A stretch of 64,000 nt of DNA from Saccharomycopsis fibuligera x Saccharomycopsis cf. fibuligera. Lineage: Eukaryota > Ascomycota > Saccharomycetes > Ascoideales > Saccharomycopsidaceae. Numbering within the stretch: position 1 is the stretch's first letter; every line of letters begins with the position of its first letter. Shown piece after piece: positions 52,355 through 62,965 of this stretch. The stretch is from NCBI GenBank assembly GCA_001936135.1, contig CP012820.1, positions 2,046,001-2,110,000 on the forward strand, written 5' to 3'. Under the pieces are notes generated by a model. It searched no databases. It saw only the letters and a program-made list of their open reading frames with translations, and was not told the origin of the DNA. The translations under genes were made by a program, and so were the position numbers.

Positions 52355-53848
52355 ATGGGAGGATGTTTATCTAAAGACGCAACCGGTGAAAAGTCTTCTT
52401 CGGCAGTACAAAGCAGTGCCAATCGCAAAGCTGCTTCCCCAAAACAAGCCAAAGGCCAAGCAAGTAGCAGTTCAAGCAGCAATAATGTTAATAGCTCGAA
52501 AAACAACGCTGCGAATACTAACAGCGCCGAGGGTCAATCTGGAACTACCAACAATAATGCCTCCTCTGGTGCCGCTGGTGATATATCCAGCTCCAATGCT
52601 CAAACGAATGGCAACCAAAACATTAATGGCTCAGCTGCAAGTGGGCCTCATCTCAATAATGCTGTTTCCCCAGGACCGTCCTCTCCTGCTTTGGCTAATG
52701 GCACTACTGCTGGTGCTGGCGCTGGCGCTATTGACGCAAACGAGAAAGAGTTCAAGATTTTGTTATTAGGTTCTGGTGAAAGTGGTAAATCTACCATTTT
52801 GAAACAGATGAAAATTTTGCATCAAAACGGTTATACTAGAGAGGAGTTGATTGATTACAAACCATTTGTATTCAGAAACGTTTTGGATTGTGCTAAGTCC
52901 ATAGCTAAATGTTATACCGACTTCGGGTATCCAATTTCTATGGATGTGCCATTGGTGAAAGGGGCTAGCAGTATAGTAGACAAGAAGGATTTTGATGCTA
53001 CCAACGATCAAGCTGTCGCGGTAAACAATAATGATGTGAACGTGCTACTTGAAGATCAAAGAACAGAATTGACTCCGGAAGACATTGAACGAATCCTAGC
53101 CTTTAACGTCTCTAGTGATCCAAATGATATTTTTGACCCCAGAGTAGCAAAGTCAATCGACTTGTTATGGACCGCCAATTCCACCAAGAATTTGCTAGTT
53201 GACCACAAAGATGATTTCTATCTTATGGACTCTGCTAAATATTTTTTTAAGAATTTGGCAAGAATAGCAAGCCCAAATTATGTTCCTAATGTTACTGATG
53301 TCTTACGCACCAGAAAAAAGACCTCTGGTATTTTTGAAACCAGATTCAACATGGGCAATTCCAAAATCCATATGGTAGATGTTGGTGGTCAAAGATCAGA
53401 ACGTAAAAAATGGATTCATTGTTTTGACAATGTGACAATTATCATTTTTTGTGTATCCTTATCAGAATACGATCAGTCCCTTTTGGAGGAGAAATCACAA
53501 AATCGTTTAGAAGAATCATTGGTTCTTTTTGACTCAGTAGTAAACTCTCGTTGGTTCAGCAGAACTTCAATTGTATTGTTTTTGAATAAGATTGATGTGT
53601 TTGCCGAAAAATTAGAACATTCTCCATTGCAAAACTATTTCCCTGATTATACAGGAGGCAACGATATTACTAAAGCAGCAAAATACATCTTGTGGAGATT
53701 TAAACAAGTTAACAGATCAAACTTGACTATTTACCCACATGTCACACAGGCAACAGATACAACAAATATTAAGGTGGTGTTTGCCGCAGTTCAAGAAACT
53801 ATCTTGTCTAATAGTTTGAAAGACAGTGGTATTATAACAATAAGTTAA
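52355..53848 (+). CDS. GPA2: G-protein alpha subunit Gpa2 (glucose/cAMP signalling)
   Basis: The 497-residue heterotrimeric-type G-alpha begins MGGCLSKD, fitting N-myristoylation at Gly2 and palmitoylation at Cys4. A Ser/Asn/Ala-rich insert covers about residues 10-130, before the GTPase. G1 is GSGESGKS (139-146), switch [11 protein letters not shown]3 DVGGQ (342-346, with catalytic Gln346), G4 NKID (411-414), and G5 TQAT in place of the usual TCAT, as in S. cerevisiae Gpa2. The C-terminus [10 protein letters not shown] also resembles Gpa2 and not Gpa1. In yeasts Gpa2 works with the receptor Gpr1 to activate adenylate cyclase and PKA in response to nutrients. Nearby genes give no extra clue. 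Confidence 0.93.
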   Translation: MGGCLSKDATGEKSSSAVQSSANRKAASPKQAKGQASSSSSSNNVNSSKNNAANTNSAEGQSGTTNNNASSGAAGDISSSNAQTNGNQNINGSAASGPHLNNAVSPGPSSPALANGTTAGAGAGAIDANEKEFKILLLGSGESGKSTILKQMKILHQNGYTREELIDYKPFVFRNVLDCAKSIAKCYTDFGYPISMDVPLVKGASSIVDKKDFDATNDQAVAVNNNDVNVLLEDQRTELTPEDIERILAFNVSSDPNDIFDPRVAKSIDLLWTANSTKNLLVDHKDDFYLMDSAKYFFKNLARIASPNYVPNVTDVLRTRKKTSGIFETRFNMGNSKIHMVDVGGQRSERKKWIHCFDNVTIIIFCVSLSEYDQSLLEEKSQNRLEESLVLFDSVVNSRWFSRTSIVLFLNKIDVFAEKLEHSPLQNYFPDYTGGNDITKAAKYILWRFKQVNRSNLTIYPHVTQATDTTNIKVVFAAVQETILSNSLKDSGIITIS

Positions 53849-54745
53849 ATTCTTTTTAGAAATAGTTTTTTTTATATAATTTTAAGTTCTTTTTTACTTT
53901 TTTTACTTCTTACTATCTTTTATCTGTATACTAATATGTTGCAGACTTGACGAACTTTTTGCTCCATTTTTCTAGTTAATCTCTCTTCTCTTACTTTTTT
54001 TTACTACTCTTGCTAAACAAAAATGACTGTATTTAGCATAACGACAAAAATCAGTAAATTTGGCTAAACTCTGTTATATATCTTATAAGATTGTCTAACC
54101 AAAAAAACAATATTGAACCCTGAAGTACAATAAAGTAAAAAATTGAAAAGTCAGTTCAGAAATTGGCAAAAAAGGTCCATTTTTGTTATCTAAATTACAA
54201 TCTTCCTTTACAGTCTTAAGTTTTAGCTCTTGTATTTATAATTTCAACTCTGATTTTTTTATTCTTTGCTTACACTGTCAAAATTTGGCTTTATTGATTT
54301 ATCATTAGAGAGGAAGGGAATCAACTTATTACCTTTAGAATACATACATCTTCACGTGTACATTTTCTCCTTTCATACATTTAATTATGCGAATGTTACG
54401 AATCCAAAAATGCATCATACATTTCTATCACCATCATGCATGCCCGTCTGTGAGGTGGAACTTTAGGGACAGTTTCTTAAGTTTACGGACCACAAAACCA
54501 AAACAATAGCTCCCTCTACCCGTTAGCAGGCTCCTTTTGCCAGCTAATGCCCTGACTTTTTCTGAAAAGGAAAGGATTGTGCGATTTTTTCTAAAGTCTT
54601 TTCCTTTTCGTTTCTGGATTTTTCATGTGCATTTCTTTGCACCTAGAAATCCATACTAACCTCTTTTCGGGGTTACATCACCAGCGCAAGGTTCACTAAA
54701 GTCAGGAAGCACAAAAAATCAAGAAACACAATTTTCAGCTCTTCA
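53849..54745. other. Intergenic region between GPA2 and the lipase gene
   Basis: AT-rich with many T runs downstream of GPA2, then the lipase promoter. The 66-codon frame at 54266 looks accidental. Nothing else recognised. Confidence 0.45.
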
Positions 54746-56104
54746 ATGCTTGCTCATATACGCCTTCATCAAATAAAACATCTACATTCAATTACTATTT
54801 TGAAAATAGCGCTCTTATGGTATACTGCGTTTCGACTTTCTGAGGCAAAAGTCGTTGAAGATTTGCAGATTTCTCCGCAATTGTACAATGATTTCATGGA
54901 TGCCGCCAAATATGAGAAAATTAGCAGTTGTATATCTTATAAAGGAGAGGAAAAAATGAGTGCTTATGAATTAGAAGCTGCTTGCTTAAATAATATTGAA
55001 ACACAGATAAATATATGTGAACATATAGAATTTATTAAGATATTGGATCATGATGATGACGATATAGATGATATTGGGGAGAGGGCCGTAGAGGTCGAAG
55101 GGCAGAAGAATTTGGAAATAGAAAGTTCCAAAAAAGCAGAAACCTTAAAGCAGAAATTTAATAATAAAGGATACATTGCTCTTGATAAGGGCGCTAAAAG
55201 AATATTATTGGTTTTTAGTGGATCAAAGACTTGGACAGATTGGGCAACGGATTTATCAATTATTCAAGTACCCTATAAGCCCTACAATATGAATTCTGAA
55301 AGAAGTGAAGTTTTTGAAAAGTTTTGTGGCTCCTACTCAAGCCAGTGTAAAGTCCATAAAGGTTTTATCAATTCTTCAAAATCACTCTACAGAGTTTACC
55401 ATAAAGAAATACTAAAGCTTTTACATAAGTATTCCAAGTATGAATTTTGGATTGTTGGTCATTCTTTAGGTGGTGCCATAGCGACGCTTACGGGACTGGA
55501 GTTCAAATTGCTGGGGTACAATCCAATATTAATTACAGCTGGTTCTCCCAAAATCGGGAACAGAGGTACTGCTAGGTTGCTAGACTATCTTTTCAAAGTA
55601 AAAGAAACTTACAATACGATTCTTAATAATGAAAGACAGAATTGTGATAAGCTAAAAAAAAACCATGGTTGTTATTTCCGTTTAAGACACAAGAGGGATT
55701 TAGTTCCTTTGCTACCAATGGGTATCAGTAGAGCGGGATATAGTCATGGGGGAATAGGGTTCTGTATAGTCAAGGGTGATTTACCTCATGAAATTGATTC
55801 GGTAAAGGTGGTTGAAAAGTACTTTTGTCACAATAGTGAGGATGATTATAATTTTGATAAAGAGTTGGTTGATGAAGAGGAAGATGTAAAGAAAGAAGAT
55901 AAAGAGATTGAAGATGAAAAAAATGATGATGAGGCTTTCGAGGATGGGGATGGAAATACAGATTTGGATGTATATCAAGACATTGAAATTCCAAATTTAA
56001 ATCTCAGCAGTTTTTGGAACCCACATACTAGTATCAGTCCAACTATTCGTAGAAAAGCTCATGCTCAATATTTTTTGGTAGTTACAAATTGCCGTGACGA
56101 GTAA
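54746..56104 (+). CDS. Class 3 lipase family protein
   Basis: The 452-residue probable triacylglycerol lipase has an N-terminal hydrophobic stretch (ITILKIALLWYTAF), which may be a signal peptide or anchor. The lipase-3 domain covers about residues 145-345. The nucleophile elbow is GHSLGG (Ser240), and the likely acid and base are Asp318 (in KRDLVPLLP) and His334 (in YSHGG), completing the triad. Cysteines around C209 and C221 could form disulphides. Two inserts are unusual: an acidic Asp/Glu stretch near residues 100-120 and a very acidic tail segment near residues 370-410. S. cerevisiae Lih1 (328) is the nearest well-known relative and is shorter. The frame carries two CTG codons next to the active site. 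Confidence 0.85.
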   Translation: MLAHIRLHQIKHLHSITILKIALLWYTAFRLSEAKVVEDLQISPQLYNDFMDAAKYEKISSCISYKGEEKMSAYELEAACLNNIETQINICEHIEFIKILDHDDDDIDDIGERAVEVEGQKNLEIESSKKAETLKQKFNNKGYIALDKGAKRILLVFSGSKTWTDWATDLSIIQVPYKPYNMNSERSEVFEKFCGSYSSQCKVHKGFINSSKSLYRVYHKEILKLLHKYSKYEFWIVGHSLGGAIATLTGLEFKLLGYNPILITAGSPKIGNRGTARLLDYLFKVKETYNTILNNERQNCDKLKKNHGCYFRLRHKRDLVPLLPMGISRAGYSHGGIGFCIVKGDLPHEIDSVKVVEKYFCHNSEDDYNFDKELVDEEEDVKKEDKEIEDEKNDDEAFEDGDGNTDLDVYQDIEIPNLNLSSFWNPHTSISPTIRRKAHAQYFLVVTNCRDE

Positions 56105-56197
56105 TAGTCTATCAAAACCTTTTCGCCATAAAAAGTTTTATTTCGCATATCAACTCATATTGTTTTTGATATGTTTAAATTTTTTTTTTTCTTTTTT

Positions 56198-56230
<33 letters not shown>

Positions 56231-56404
56231 CTTTCCTTTTTATACTTGTGAATAAAGAAAAGAGTTACATAATCGTATACTTACAAGACGCTGCTACTAT
56301 AAAAAAAAAATACCCAAAAATGAAAACAATACAAAAAAGAATGGCTAAACCAATCCTTTAAATTATAATACACAGCACATAGTATACATACATACACCTT
56401 AAAT
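56105..56404. other. Convergent intergenic region with ~31-bp poly(T)
   Basis: Tail-to-tail spacer between the lipase and PRP45 genes. T runs broken by single C bases fill 56180-56230, the last about 31 bp uninterrupted. Confidence 0.6.
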
Positions 56405-58000
56405 CTACTCTTCGTCACTGTCTTCGTCCCATCTGGATTTCTGCTTAGTACTAGAACTATCCAAACCATAGGAACTAGCTACTTGACGATCGTTTTCACT
56501 ATCACCATCATTATCATCATTCTCGTCATTATTTTTAACTCGCAAGGAACTATCGGCCTTAGTAAACTGTACTGCACCAGTTCTTTGCTGCACCGCCAGT
56601 TTGTTTTCCCCAGCACCCAACACTTTAAATCTATCATATTTGGCCAAATTACTTAACTCTTGGTCGGCAGTAGCACTGCTATCATCATCTCCTCCGCCAC
56701 CAGGCACAGTGACGTTTCTTCCAGCGCTATAAATATTTTGAATTGCTTCATGAGTATTGAAAAGGGGGGTATCGTAAATTTGAGATTCTCCTGAAGTTCT
56801 AAATCGTGAATTGGTAAAGAGTCGCGAGTCAATCAATGGGTCAGCACCATCCAGTTGCGCTGCTCCTATCGCTGACGAGGAAGATGAGTTGTCTTTAGAT
56901 AATCCAAGTGCAATTCTTGCTGCATCGGGATCGTTGTTGTTAATGTTGTTGGTATTGCTACTAACCAAATCAAGCACCTTTTTGCTTTCTGACAGCCTTT
57001 TATATTTGAGTTGTCTTTCATAATTTGCCACTCTTTCTCTTCTATCTTTTTCTCTTTGGCGCCGTTGTTCATCAGCAATAGAGTCGTTAGCACTAGTATC
57101 ACGATTACGGTAGTCATCACTTTGATATCTACTGTTGTGGCGTTTTTGATAGTCCCTCGATCGATTTTCACGAGCTTTTGCTGCTAACAATCTTAATTTT
57201 TCTTCGTTTTCCTGCCTTTTCTTCTCTGCAAGTTTTATCTTCAACTTGTTTCTCGCTTTGATTTCCTCTCTAGCTTTCAAATCTGCATTATGTAATGATT
57301 CTGCAAGTTTTAAGAAGTTGTCATTTATACCTGCGCTTCCTCCTTCTTTAGCTTGCTGGATCTCTTTCCCATTATTAAAGGCAGCTAAACGCTTATCCAA
57401 GGCAATTGTGAAACCTTTCGGATTTTTCCAGTTAGATATTGCTGGAGGAATGTACCATAATTTTTGCTCTTCCGCAGTTAACGGTTTGTTAGCCTGTTTG
57501 CTACCGTTAACACTGCTGTTATTATAGGTACCACCGCCGCCAGCTGACCCATTTTTAAGCACAGCAGTGCTTGACATGAGTTGATCTGGCAATGCTGGTG
57601 TTTTTTGGTTATTTTTGAATTTTGGTGGAAGCATGGGATCCACTTCTGATTCAACAATCTTGATAAGCCGCTGTCTGTTGCTATTGTTTACACTGTCATT
57701 ATTAGTGGTGGTGGCTGCAAAATTAGCGCTTGTGGGCGTATATTTAACATATACTTCATCTTTCTTCTCATTTGTTGAGCTAACTAGGCTTTTAGACTGG
57801 AGCTTAGTATCAATGATTTTTTGAAGTGCGGTTTTGGTTCTTTGATAGCATTCATCGATTTCTGCTGCTGATGGTAATCTTAAATCAAGATCTTTCTTGT
57901 TTTTTCTAGTTGTTTGAGCAAAATTTTTAAAATGCACATTATTAGCTATTGTTATAGGGTTTTGGTTTCCCGTAGGCTTTATTAACTGATTGCTTTGCAT
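56405..58000 (-). CDS. PRP45: Pre-mRNA splicing factor Prp45 (SNW/SKIP family)
   Basis: The 531-residue component of the NineTeen complex/activated spliceosome is the yeast SKIP orthologue. The SNW hallmark is visible as IPPAISNWKNPKGFTIALDKRLAA, preceded by LPPKFKNNQKTPALP and followed by LAESLHNADLKAREEIKARNKLK and a Lys/Arg/Glu-rich coiled coil with RSRDYQKRHNSRYQSDDYRNRDTS. The C-terminus is acidic with SRWDEDSDEE at the end. Longer than S. cerevisiae Prp45 (379) and closer to other fungal SNW proteins. In a genome with introns in several small genes, an intact splicing factor of this type is expected. Confidence 0.94.
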   Translation of the reverse strand: MQSNQLIKPTGNQNPITIANNVHFKNFAQTTRKNKKDLDLRLPSAAEIDECYQRTKTALQKIIDTKLQSKSLVSSTNEKKDEVYVKYTPTSANFAATTTNNDSVNNSNRQRLIKIVESEVDPMLPPKFKNNQKTPALPDQLMSSTAVLKNGSAGGGGTYNNSSVNGSKQANKPLTAEEQKLWYIPPAISNWKNPKGFTIALDKRLAAFNNGKEIQQAKEGGSAGINDNFLKLAESLHNADLKAREEIKARNKLKIKLAEKKRQENEEKLRLLAAKARENRSRDYQKRHNSRYQSDDYRNRDTSANDSIADEQRRQREKDRRERVANYERQLKYKRLSESKKVLDLVSSNTNNINNNDPDAARIALGLSKDNSSSSSAIGAAQLDGADPLIDSRLFTNSRFRTSGESQIYDTPLFNTHEAIQNIYSAGRNVTVPGGGGDDDSSATADQELSNLAKYDRFKVLGAGENKLAVQQRTGAVQFTKADSSLRVKNNDENDDNDGDSENDRQVASSYGLDSSSTKQKSRWDEDSDEE

Positions 58001-59979
58001 TTCCGATTTGGTTGTGTTTTGAAAATACTAGATAGATATGATTTGCAAACCTCATTGACTTGAAGCATTAGTCTAGTACTTTTTACTACTTTTGCTTTAA
58101 TTAGTTTTTTTCTATTTTCCTCATCTCAAAGATCCGTGATAATGGTACAGTAAGATTTTGTAAGGGTAAGTTTGTATCTTGTCCGGGTTATATTTAGAAT
58201 TTTGATAAGATTCCGCTTCTAATAATAGACATTTGTAGAGTATACATAAATCACATTGCCCTGTCAAAAATAAGTAGCCCAAGATATAAAGTTGAAGGCT
58301 TAACAGAACTCCGAGCCTTAGCCCGAATCGTTTCGCCATTTCCCCCAAATTCTAAAAATGACAGGATCGTAGGTTTGCAGCTCGTGCTGCAATCCGCAAG
58401 CCAATTGTATGCTTATACCTTTCATGTTTCTTCAGTGCCTTACCCTTTTTGCATGAGTGAACGGAAGGGCGTATTCGCGTTGAAAGTTCAAAAACAATAG
58501 GCAGAACGAAGCAATGCAAACATGACTAACAACTGGGCTTTGCATGCAAGCCTTCTGCTAGTACTTTCAATATTAAATGATATGGCTGTGTGTTTTCGCT
58601 TCTTTCATCGGTCCACTACACACACAGAGAGCTTTGTATACTGAAGTAAGCGAAATAAAAATAGAAAGAAGTTTGAAGTTACTTTACTTGAAGATACATA
58701 TGATAAGCCCAGAAATTATCAAAAGGATGAGTAGCGCGACTTTAATGTTATCATTTTTTTATTTATTTCCAGACTTTCAGTCTTGGTCAGAGTTCAAGAT
58801 TCTTTCGTGAATTGTATTTTCTCCATTTGAGGTGGCCACTCCCTATATCTTAGTGCCACGTTTAGATGGTTGAAGGAGGCACTGCAAGTGAAATCAATTT
58901 TGTCTTACAAGTAGGTTGATTTTCTATTTTATTTTTTATTATTACTTCTATTTTTTTTATTGTTTATGTTCATCTCAAACAATATTATGAAAAAAAAATA
59001 AATTTTGTTATTTCCTGATAAAAAAAATTTCCGCATACCTTGTCTGGCTAACTTGAAGTTGCAGACTGCCACATTAACTATCTGAAATTTCAGTTTTATT
59101 GAAGTTCTTTCAATTTCCTCTTGACTCGAGAAAGAGTCAATCTGAGACACATTTGCCAAGAAAATAGCCATGCAGAGTGCGTGTACACCACAACTTGGTT
59201 AAGCTTTAGGTGGATGTTTTAATGATCGCCCATAATTTTAAGCCAAAGCAAATCTTTGAATCCTCTTTTCGCCATAGTCTTTGCACAAAAAAAAAGTATT
59301 TTTTGGATATTAAGAAATTTAATTCGTCCTAAATTTTAACCGGTAAACTCTGCTTCTTCTTGAAAAACCCCAAAAATCTCACTTGTTGTTTTAACTTCGA
59401 TATATTACTTTTTATTCTGTGTCAAAAAAAAAAAAAAAAAAAAAAAAAAACAGAGAATCTTCATTGATTGGATTTTGAGGCGCTGATCAAAATAACAAAA
59501 GGGCAGTCCATAAAAGTAAATCAATGTTGAACGAAATTGACGAGCCGTGTTTCAACATTAGTGTAGAGGCCAAGAACAATCTTTGTGGATAACCTTTTAT
59601 CAGAGAACAGAAATTGCAATTTGTACAGGTGTGAAATTAAATTATCAGTACACAGTACATTTTTGTAGTGACCATTAGGTGTAATGAAGGAAAATGGGTA
59701 AAGGACAAGAGCTGATTAGCAGAGTCATGCAATTAGGATCTTTCTACAGCATAAGTGGCATAAAACTACATTGGCTAATTTTCTTTTTAATATGGAAGTA
59801 AGAGACAAAATGTTATTCACAATTTCAGCAAGTATTATATACAAAAAAAAAAAGCAGTTATTACTTGATCTTACAAACAAACATTAATGTTTAATGGTTT
59901 GCTAAAAAAGAGCTAAATTGCAGAGTAAAGCATGGGCATATCAGGAAGCAACATATTGTAAGATAAGCATTTGTAATAC
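58001..59979. other. 2-kb intergenic region between PRP45 and the dehydrogenase pair
   Basis: Largest gene-free stretch in the right part of the window. It carries a small minus-strand frame (58121-58339, listed separately), an ATG frame of 77 codons at 58577-58810 and an 80-codon minus-strand frame at 58929-59171 (neither recognisable), a TTGACTC-6-GAGTCAA inverted repeat at 59121-59140, and a 27-bp poly(A) at 59424-59450. Confidence 0.4.
58121..58339 (-). CDS. Small hypothetical ORF with hydrophobic N-terminus (72 aa)
   Basis: ATG at 58339 opens a 72-residue frame that begins MAKRFGLRLGVLLSLQLYIL, continues through a hydrophobic stretch, then has CDLCILYKC and a Tyr/Lys-rich tail. The start looks like a signal peptide or membrane anchor. 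It lies within 120 bp of the PRP45 start, reading the same way, so it would have to share or overlap PRP45 promoter sequence. No family recognised; it may be chance or a remnant. Confidence 0.25.
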   Translation of the reverse strand: MAKRFGLRLGVLLSLQLYILGYLFLTGQCDLCILYKCLLLEAESYQNSKYNPDKIQTYPYKILLYHYHGSLR

Positions 59980-61095
59980 CTATGCGCTCTTCTCGTACTT
60001 AATGTTTGGGAAGCTCAAACCATTTTGCTCCCTAACTGTATCAATAGTTTTAATCACCAAGAGCGTTTCTTCTGGAGGCACAATATCGTTAAAGGTCTTA
60101 CCTTCACTGATATCCTTAGCCACCGCATTTGCTTCATGTATCAATCCATTTGGAGCATTAGGTCCGTATGACTTCTCAATTGGCTTCTTGTTTTCATCCT
60201 TGAAGACAATCTTAAACTTAGTTGGTCTTGAAGCTTGTCTGTTCTCACTACCAATGTAAATAACCCCTTTGTCACCGTTAATTTTGGCAAGATATTCATC
60301 AGAGTTATTTAAAAATGTACTGGAAAGCACAGCAACTTTGCCGTCTTTTTGTTTGATAAGAATATCAGACTGCACGTCAATACCGTCTCTAATTACTTGG
60401 AAAGACTTGATTTCATGGGGAGTTGCATTTCCTGGCTTTCTGCTTTCATCAAGGAAAAGGCGCCAGTACAAGATAGTGTAGATCCCAATATCCAAAACTG
60501 CGCCACCGGCAAACTCTGGGTTCTTCAAACGAGATTCAGGACCTAATTCATGCAATTTCATATCATTTCCGTAGTCAACAGTAAGACGACTGACATCACC
60601 AATTGTCTTTTTTTTAAAAATATGATCTTGGATTTCATGTACAAGCGGGAAGAATCTGGTCCATTGAGCCTCCATTAGATATAAGTTTTTTTCACGAGCC
60701 AAGTCAAAAAGATCTTTAGCTTGCTGGTAGTTGACGGTGATTGGTTTCTCGCACAACACATGTTTCCCGGCGTTAAGTCCCTGGATTGTGATGTCGTAGT
60801 GGGATGTATGTGGGAGGCCAATGTAAAGAATGTCAACGTTTTTGTCATTGATGACATCTTCGTATGAGCCGACAGTTGGCGATTCCTTTTGGTTATTAAC
60901 GTGTTGGCTAATAAAGTCTTTAGCTTTGCTGGAAGAGGAAGCACCCACTGCTTGGATTATGTGGTTAGCCTTCGGCAAGTACGGGGTGCTAGATTCAGAT
61001 TGCCCGTTTTGGTAGGTAATGTCATCGACGAATTGTTTAGCAATAAATCCGGTGGAAATGATACCCCATCTGAGAGTTGGTGTGCTAGACGACAT
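59980..61095 (-). CDS. Gfo/Idh/MocA oxidoreductase (dihydrodiol / D-xylose dehydrogenase-like), copy 1
   Basis: The 371-residue NAD(P)-dependent dehydrogenase has an N-terminal Rossmann domain (LRWGIISTGFIAKQFV) with DILYIGLPHTSHYD and the family motif CEKPITVN, whose lysine is catalytic in Gfo/Idh/MocA enzymes. The C-terminal alpha/beta domain carries MEAQWTRFFP and GGAVLDIGIYTI. The closest well-known types are dimeric dihydrodiol dehydrogenase and fungal NADP-dependent D-xylose dehydrogenases; the substrate is inferred only by family. It forms a tandem pair with the gene at 61856-62965 in the same orientation, about 760 bp apart. Codon use is more AT-ending than in the second copy. Confidence 0.88.
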   Translation of the reverse strand: MSSSTPTLRWGIISTGFIAKQFVDDITYQNGQSESSTPYLPKANHIIQAVGASSSSKAKDFISQHVNNQKESPTVGSYEDVINDKNVDILYIGLPHTSHYDITIQGLNAGKHVLCEKPITVNYQQAKDLFDLAREKNLYLMEAQWTRFFPLVHEIQDHIFKKKTIGDVSRLTVDYGNDMKLHELGPESRLKNPEFAGGAVLDIGIYTILYWRLFLDESRKPGNATPHEIKSFQVIRDGIDVQSDILIKQKDGKVAVLSSTFLNNSDEYLAKINGDKGVIYIGSENRQASRPTKFKIVFKDENKKPIEKSYGPNAPNGLIHEANAVAKDISEGKTFNDIVPPEETLLVIKTIDTVREQNGLSFPNIKYEKSA

Positions 61096-61855
61096 GATGT
61101 GTTGTATATTGGTGGGAACTTAGGTACTTTAAAAAATAATCGAAAGTGGTTAAAGGACGTGCCGAACAGCAGAAAGAAAAAAGATCAAGTTCCAAAAAGT
61201 GACACACATTACTGGCCTTAAATATCTATTAACCACCCTTAGCAAGCAAACAAAGCAGCAATTCATTGTTCAACGCATACGTGCCGTGAAACTAGTCCGC
61301 ATATTCACGTGCATACGCCAATAAAATATACAAATCTGAAAGTCAACCTATGGGCGTGTGGTCCCAGCTTTGCTAGCAACCTAAAGACAGTTGTACTCAT
61401 AACTGGAAGGTGTTGGTTACGGGCTCCGTTTAGATTCAGTGGCGGTGATGAGCTGAATGTAAGCTCGGTGAGCAATTTTTAACGGATCAAAAAACAAGAA
61501 GAAAGAGAATTACAGAATTTGAATTTGGTGCTCATACAAACGAAGACTTCCAACACATTGCTTGGCTTACTATCCTAATTGGGCTCGACTATGGTACCAG
61601 TTGCAGCGGAATTTAGTTACGGTTGTAGTCATGTTTTGAAATAAGACATCTTTTATATATGAACTCATACTATTCGGTATTGGATGTGCCGTACAGCGGA
61701 TGCTGACAGCAGACACAAGCTACTTGTGCAGGAACACCTGCCGGGCAATCAAACAGTAACCTCGATAGAGGGCGTACGTATAAAAGAGAACGCAAAAGTT
61801 AAAATGCGACACAGAACAACTAAAAACAAAAGCACAAAGCAACCGTCAACAAAGC
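61096..61855. promoter_or_regulatory. Spacer between the two dehydrogenase paralogues
   Basis: Contains the promoter of copy 1 (left) and the 3' flank of copy 2 (right). No additional gene or obvious duplicated promoter block was seen. Confidence 0.45.
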
Positions 61856-62965
61856 CTAGTCATCCTCGTACTTGATGTTTGGGAAAGTTAACCCATTCTG
61901 GTCCCTGACCTTGTCAAGGGTTTCAAGCACCAACAATGTTTCTTCCGGAGGCACCACATCGTTCTGAGTTTTTCCCTCGCTGATATCTTTAGCAATGGCA
62001 TTAGCTTCATGAATTAAACCGTGCGGAGCATTATGGCTGTACTTTTTCTCAATTGGCTTTTTGTTTTCATCCTTAAACACAATCTTGTATTGAGTTGGGC
62101 CCGAAGCTTGTCTTCCGCCAATATAAAGCACGCCGTCGTCGCCGCTGATTTTGGCAAAATATTCGTCCGAGTCGTTCAAGAAAGTGCTGGAAAGCACCGC
62201 GACTTTGCCGTCTTTTTGCTTTATAAGGATATTAGATTGCACGTCAATGCCGTCTCTGATGACCGAGAAAGATTTGATTTCGTGCGGCGTAGCCTCGCCG
62301 CCTGTATGCCAGTTCCCGTCAAGGAAAAGTCTCCAGTACACAACAGTGTAAATGCCAATATCCATCAACGCGCCACCGGCCATTTCTGGGTTCTTGTAAC
62401 GGGAGTCGGGACCCAACTCGTGCAATTTCTTGTCGTTACCATAGTCGATCGTAAGACGGTTAACATCGCCGATTGTCTTCTTGTGGAACAAGAGGTCCTG
62501 AACGTCGTGTACAAGCGGCAAGAAACGGGTCCATTGGGCCTCCATCAACAACAACTTTTTCTTTTTTGCCAAGTTAAAGAGATCTTTAGCTTGCTGGTAG
62601 TTGACGGTGATTGGCTTCTCGCACAACACATGCTTACCGGCATTGAGGGCCTTGATGGTGATATCGTAATGCGAAGTGTGCGGGAGACCGATATAGAGCA
62701 CGTCAACGTCCTTGTCCTGGATAACTTCATCATAGGAGCCGACCACCGGGTTCACTTTCTGGTTTACGACGTACTGGCTGATAAACTCTTCTGCTTTGGT
62801 GGCGGACGAGGCGCCAATTGCTTGGATTACATGGTTAGCCTTTGGCAAGTATGGGGTGCTGGACTCAGCTTGGCCGTTTTGGTAGCTAATGTCTTCGACG
62901 AATTTTTTGGAAATGTAGCCAGCGGAGATAATACCCCATCTTAAAGTTTGTGTGTCTGGCGACAT
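61856..62965 (-). CDS. Gfo/Idh/MocA oxidoreductase (dihydrodiol / D-xylose dehydrogenase-like), copy 2
   Basis: The 369-residue paralogue of the preceding gene is alignable end to end with it. The Rossmann start is LRWGIISAGYISKKFV, and CEKPITVN and GGALMDIGIYTV are kept. Differences are spread throughout, with a small indel at the RQAS region. The coding sequence is richer in G/C-ending codons than copy 1, which suggests higher expression or a different history since duplication. All catalytic motifs remain, so both copies are probably active. Substrate is inferred as a sugar or diol and not established. Confidence 0.88.
   Translation of the reverse strand: MSPDTQTLRWGIISAGYISKKFVEDISYQNGQAESSTPYLPKANHVIQAIGASSATKAEEFISQYVVNQKVNPVVGSYDEVIQDKDVDVLYIGLPHTSHYDITIKALNAGKHVLCEKPITVNYQQAKDLFNLAKKKKLLLMEAQWTRFLPLVHDVQDLLFHKKTIGDVNRLTIDYGNDKKLHELGPDSRYKNPEMAGGALMDIGIYTVVYWRLFLDGNWHTGGEATPHEIKSFSVIRDGIDVQSNILIKQKDGKVAVLSSTFLNDSDEYFAKISGDDGVLYIGGRQASGPTQYKIVFKDENKKPIEKKYSHNAPHGLIHEANAIAKDISEGKTQNDVVPPEETLLVLETLDKVRDQNGLTFPNIKYEDD

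Noticed and set aside
58577-59171. Frames of 77 (plus) and 80 (minus) codons in the PRP45/dehydrogenase gap
   Set aside because: Both start with ATG but have no family features and unremarkable composition for AT-rich DNA.
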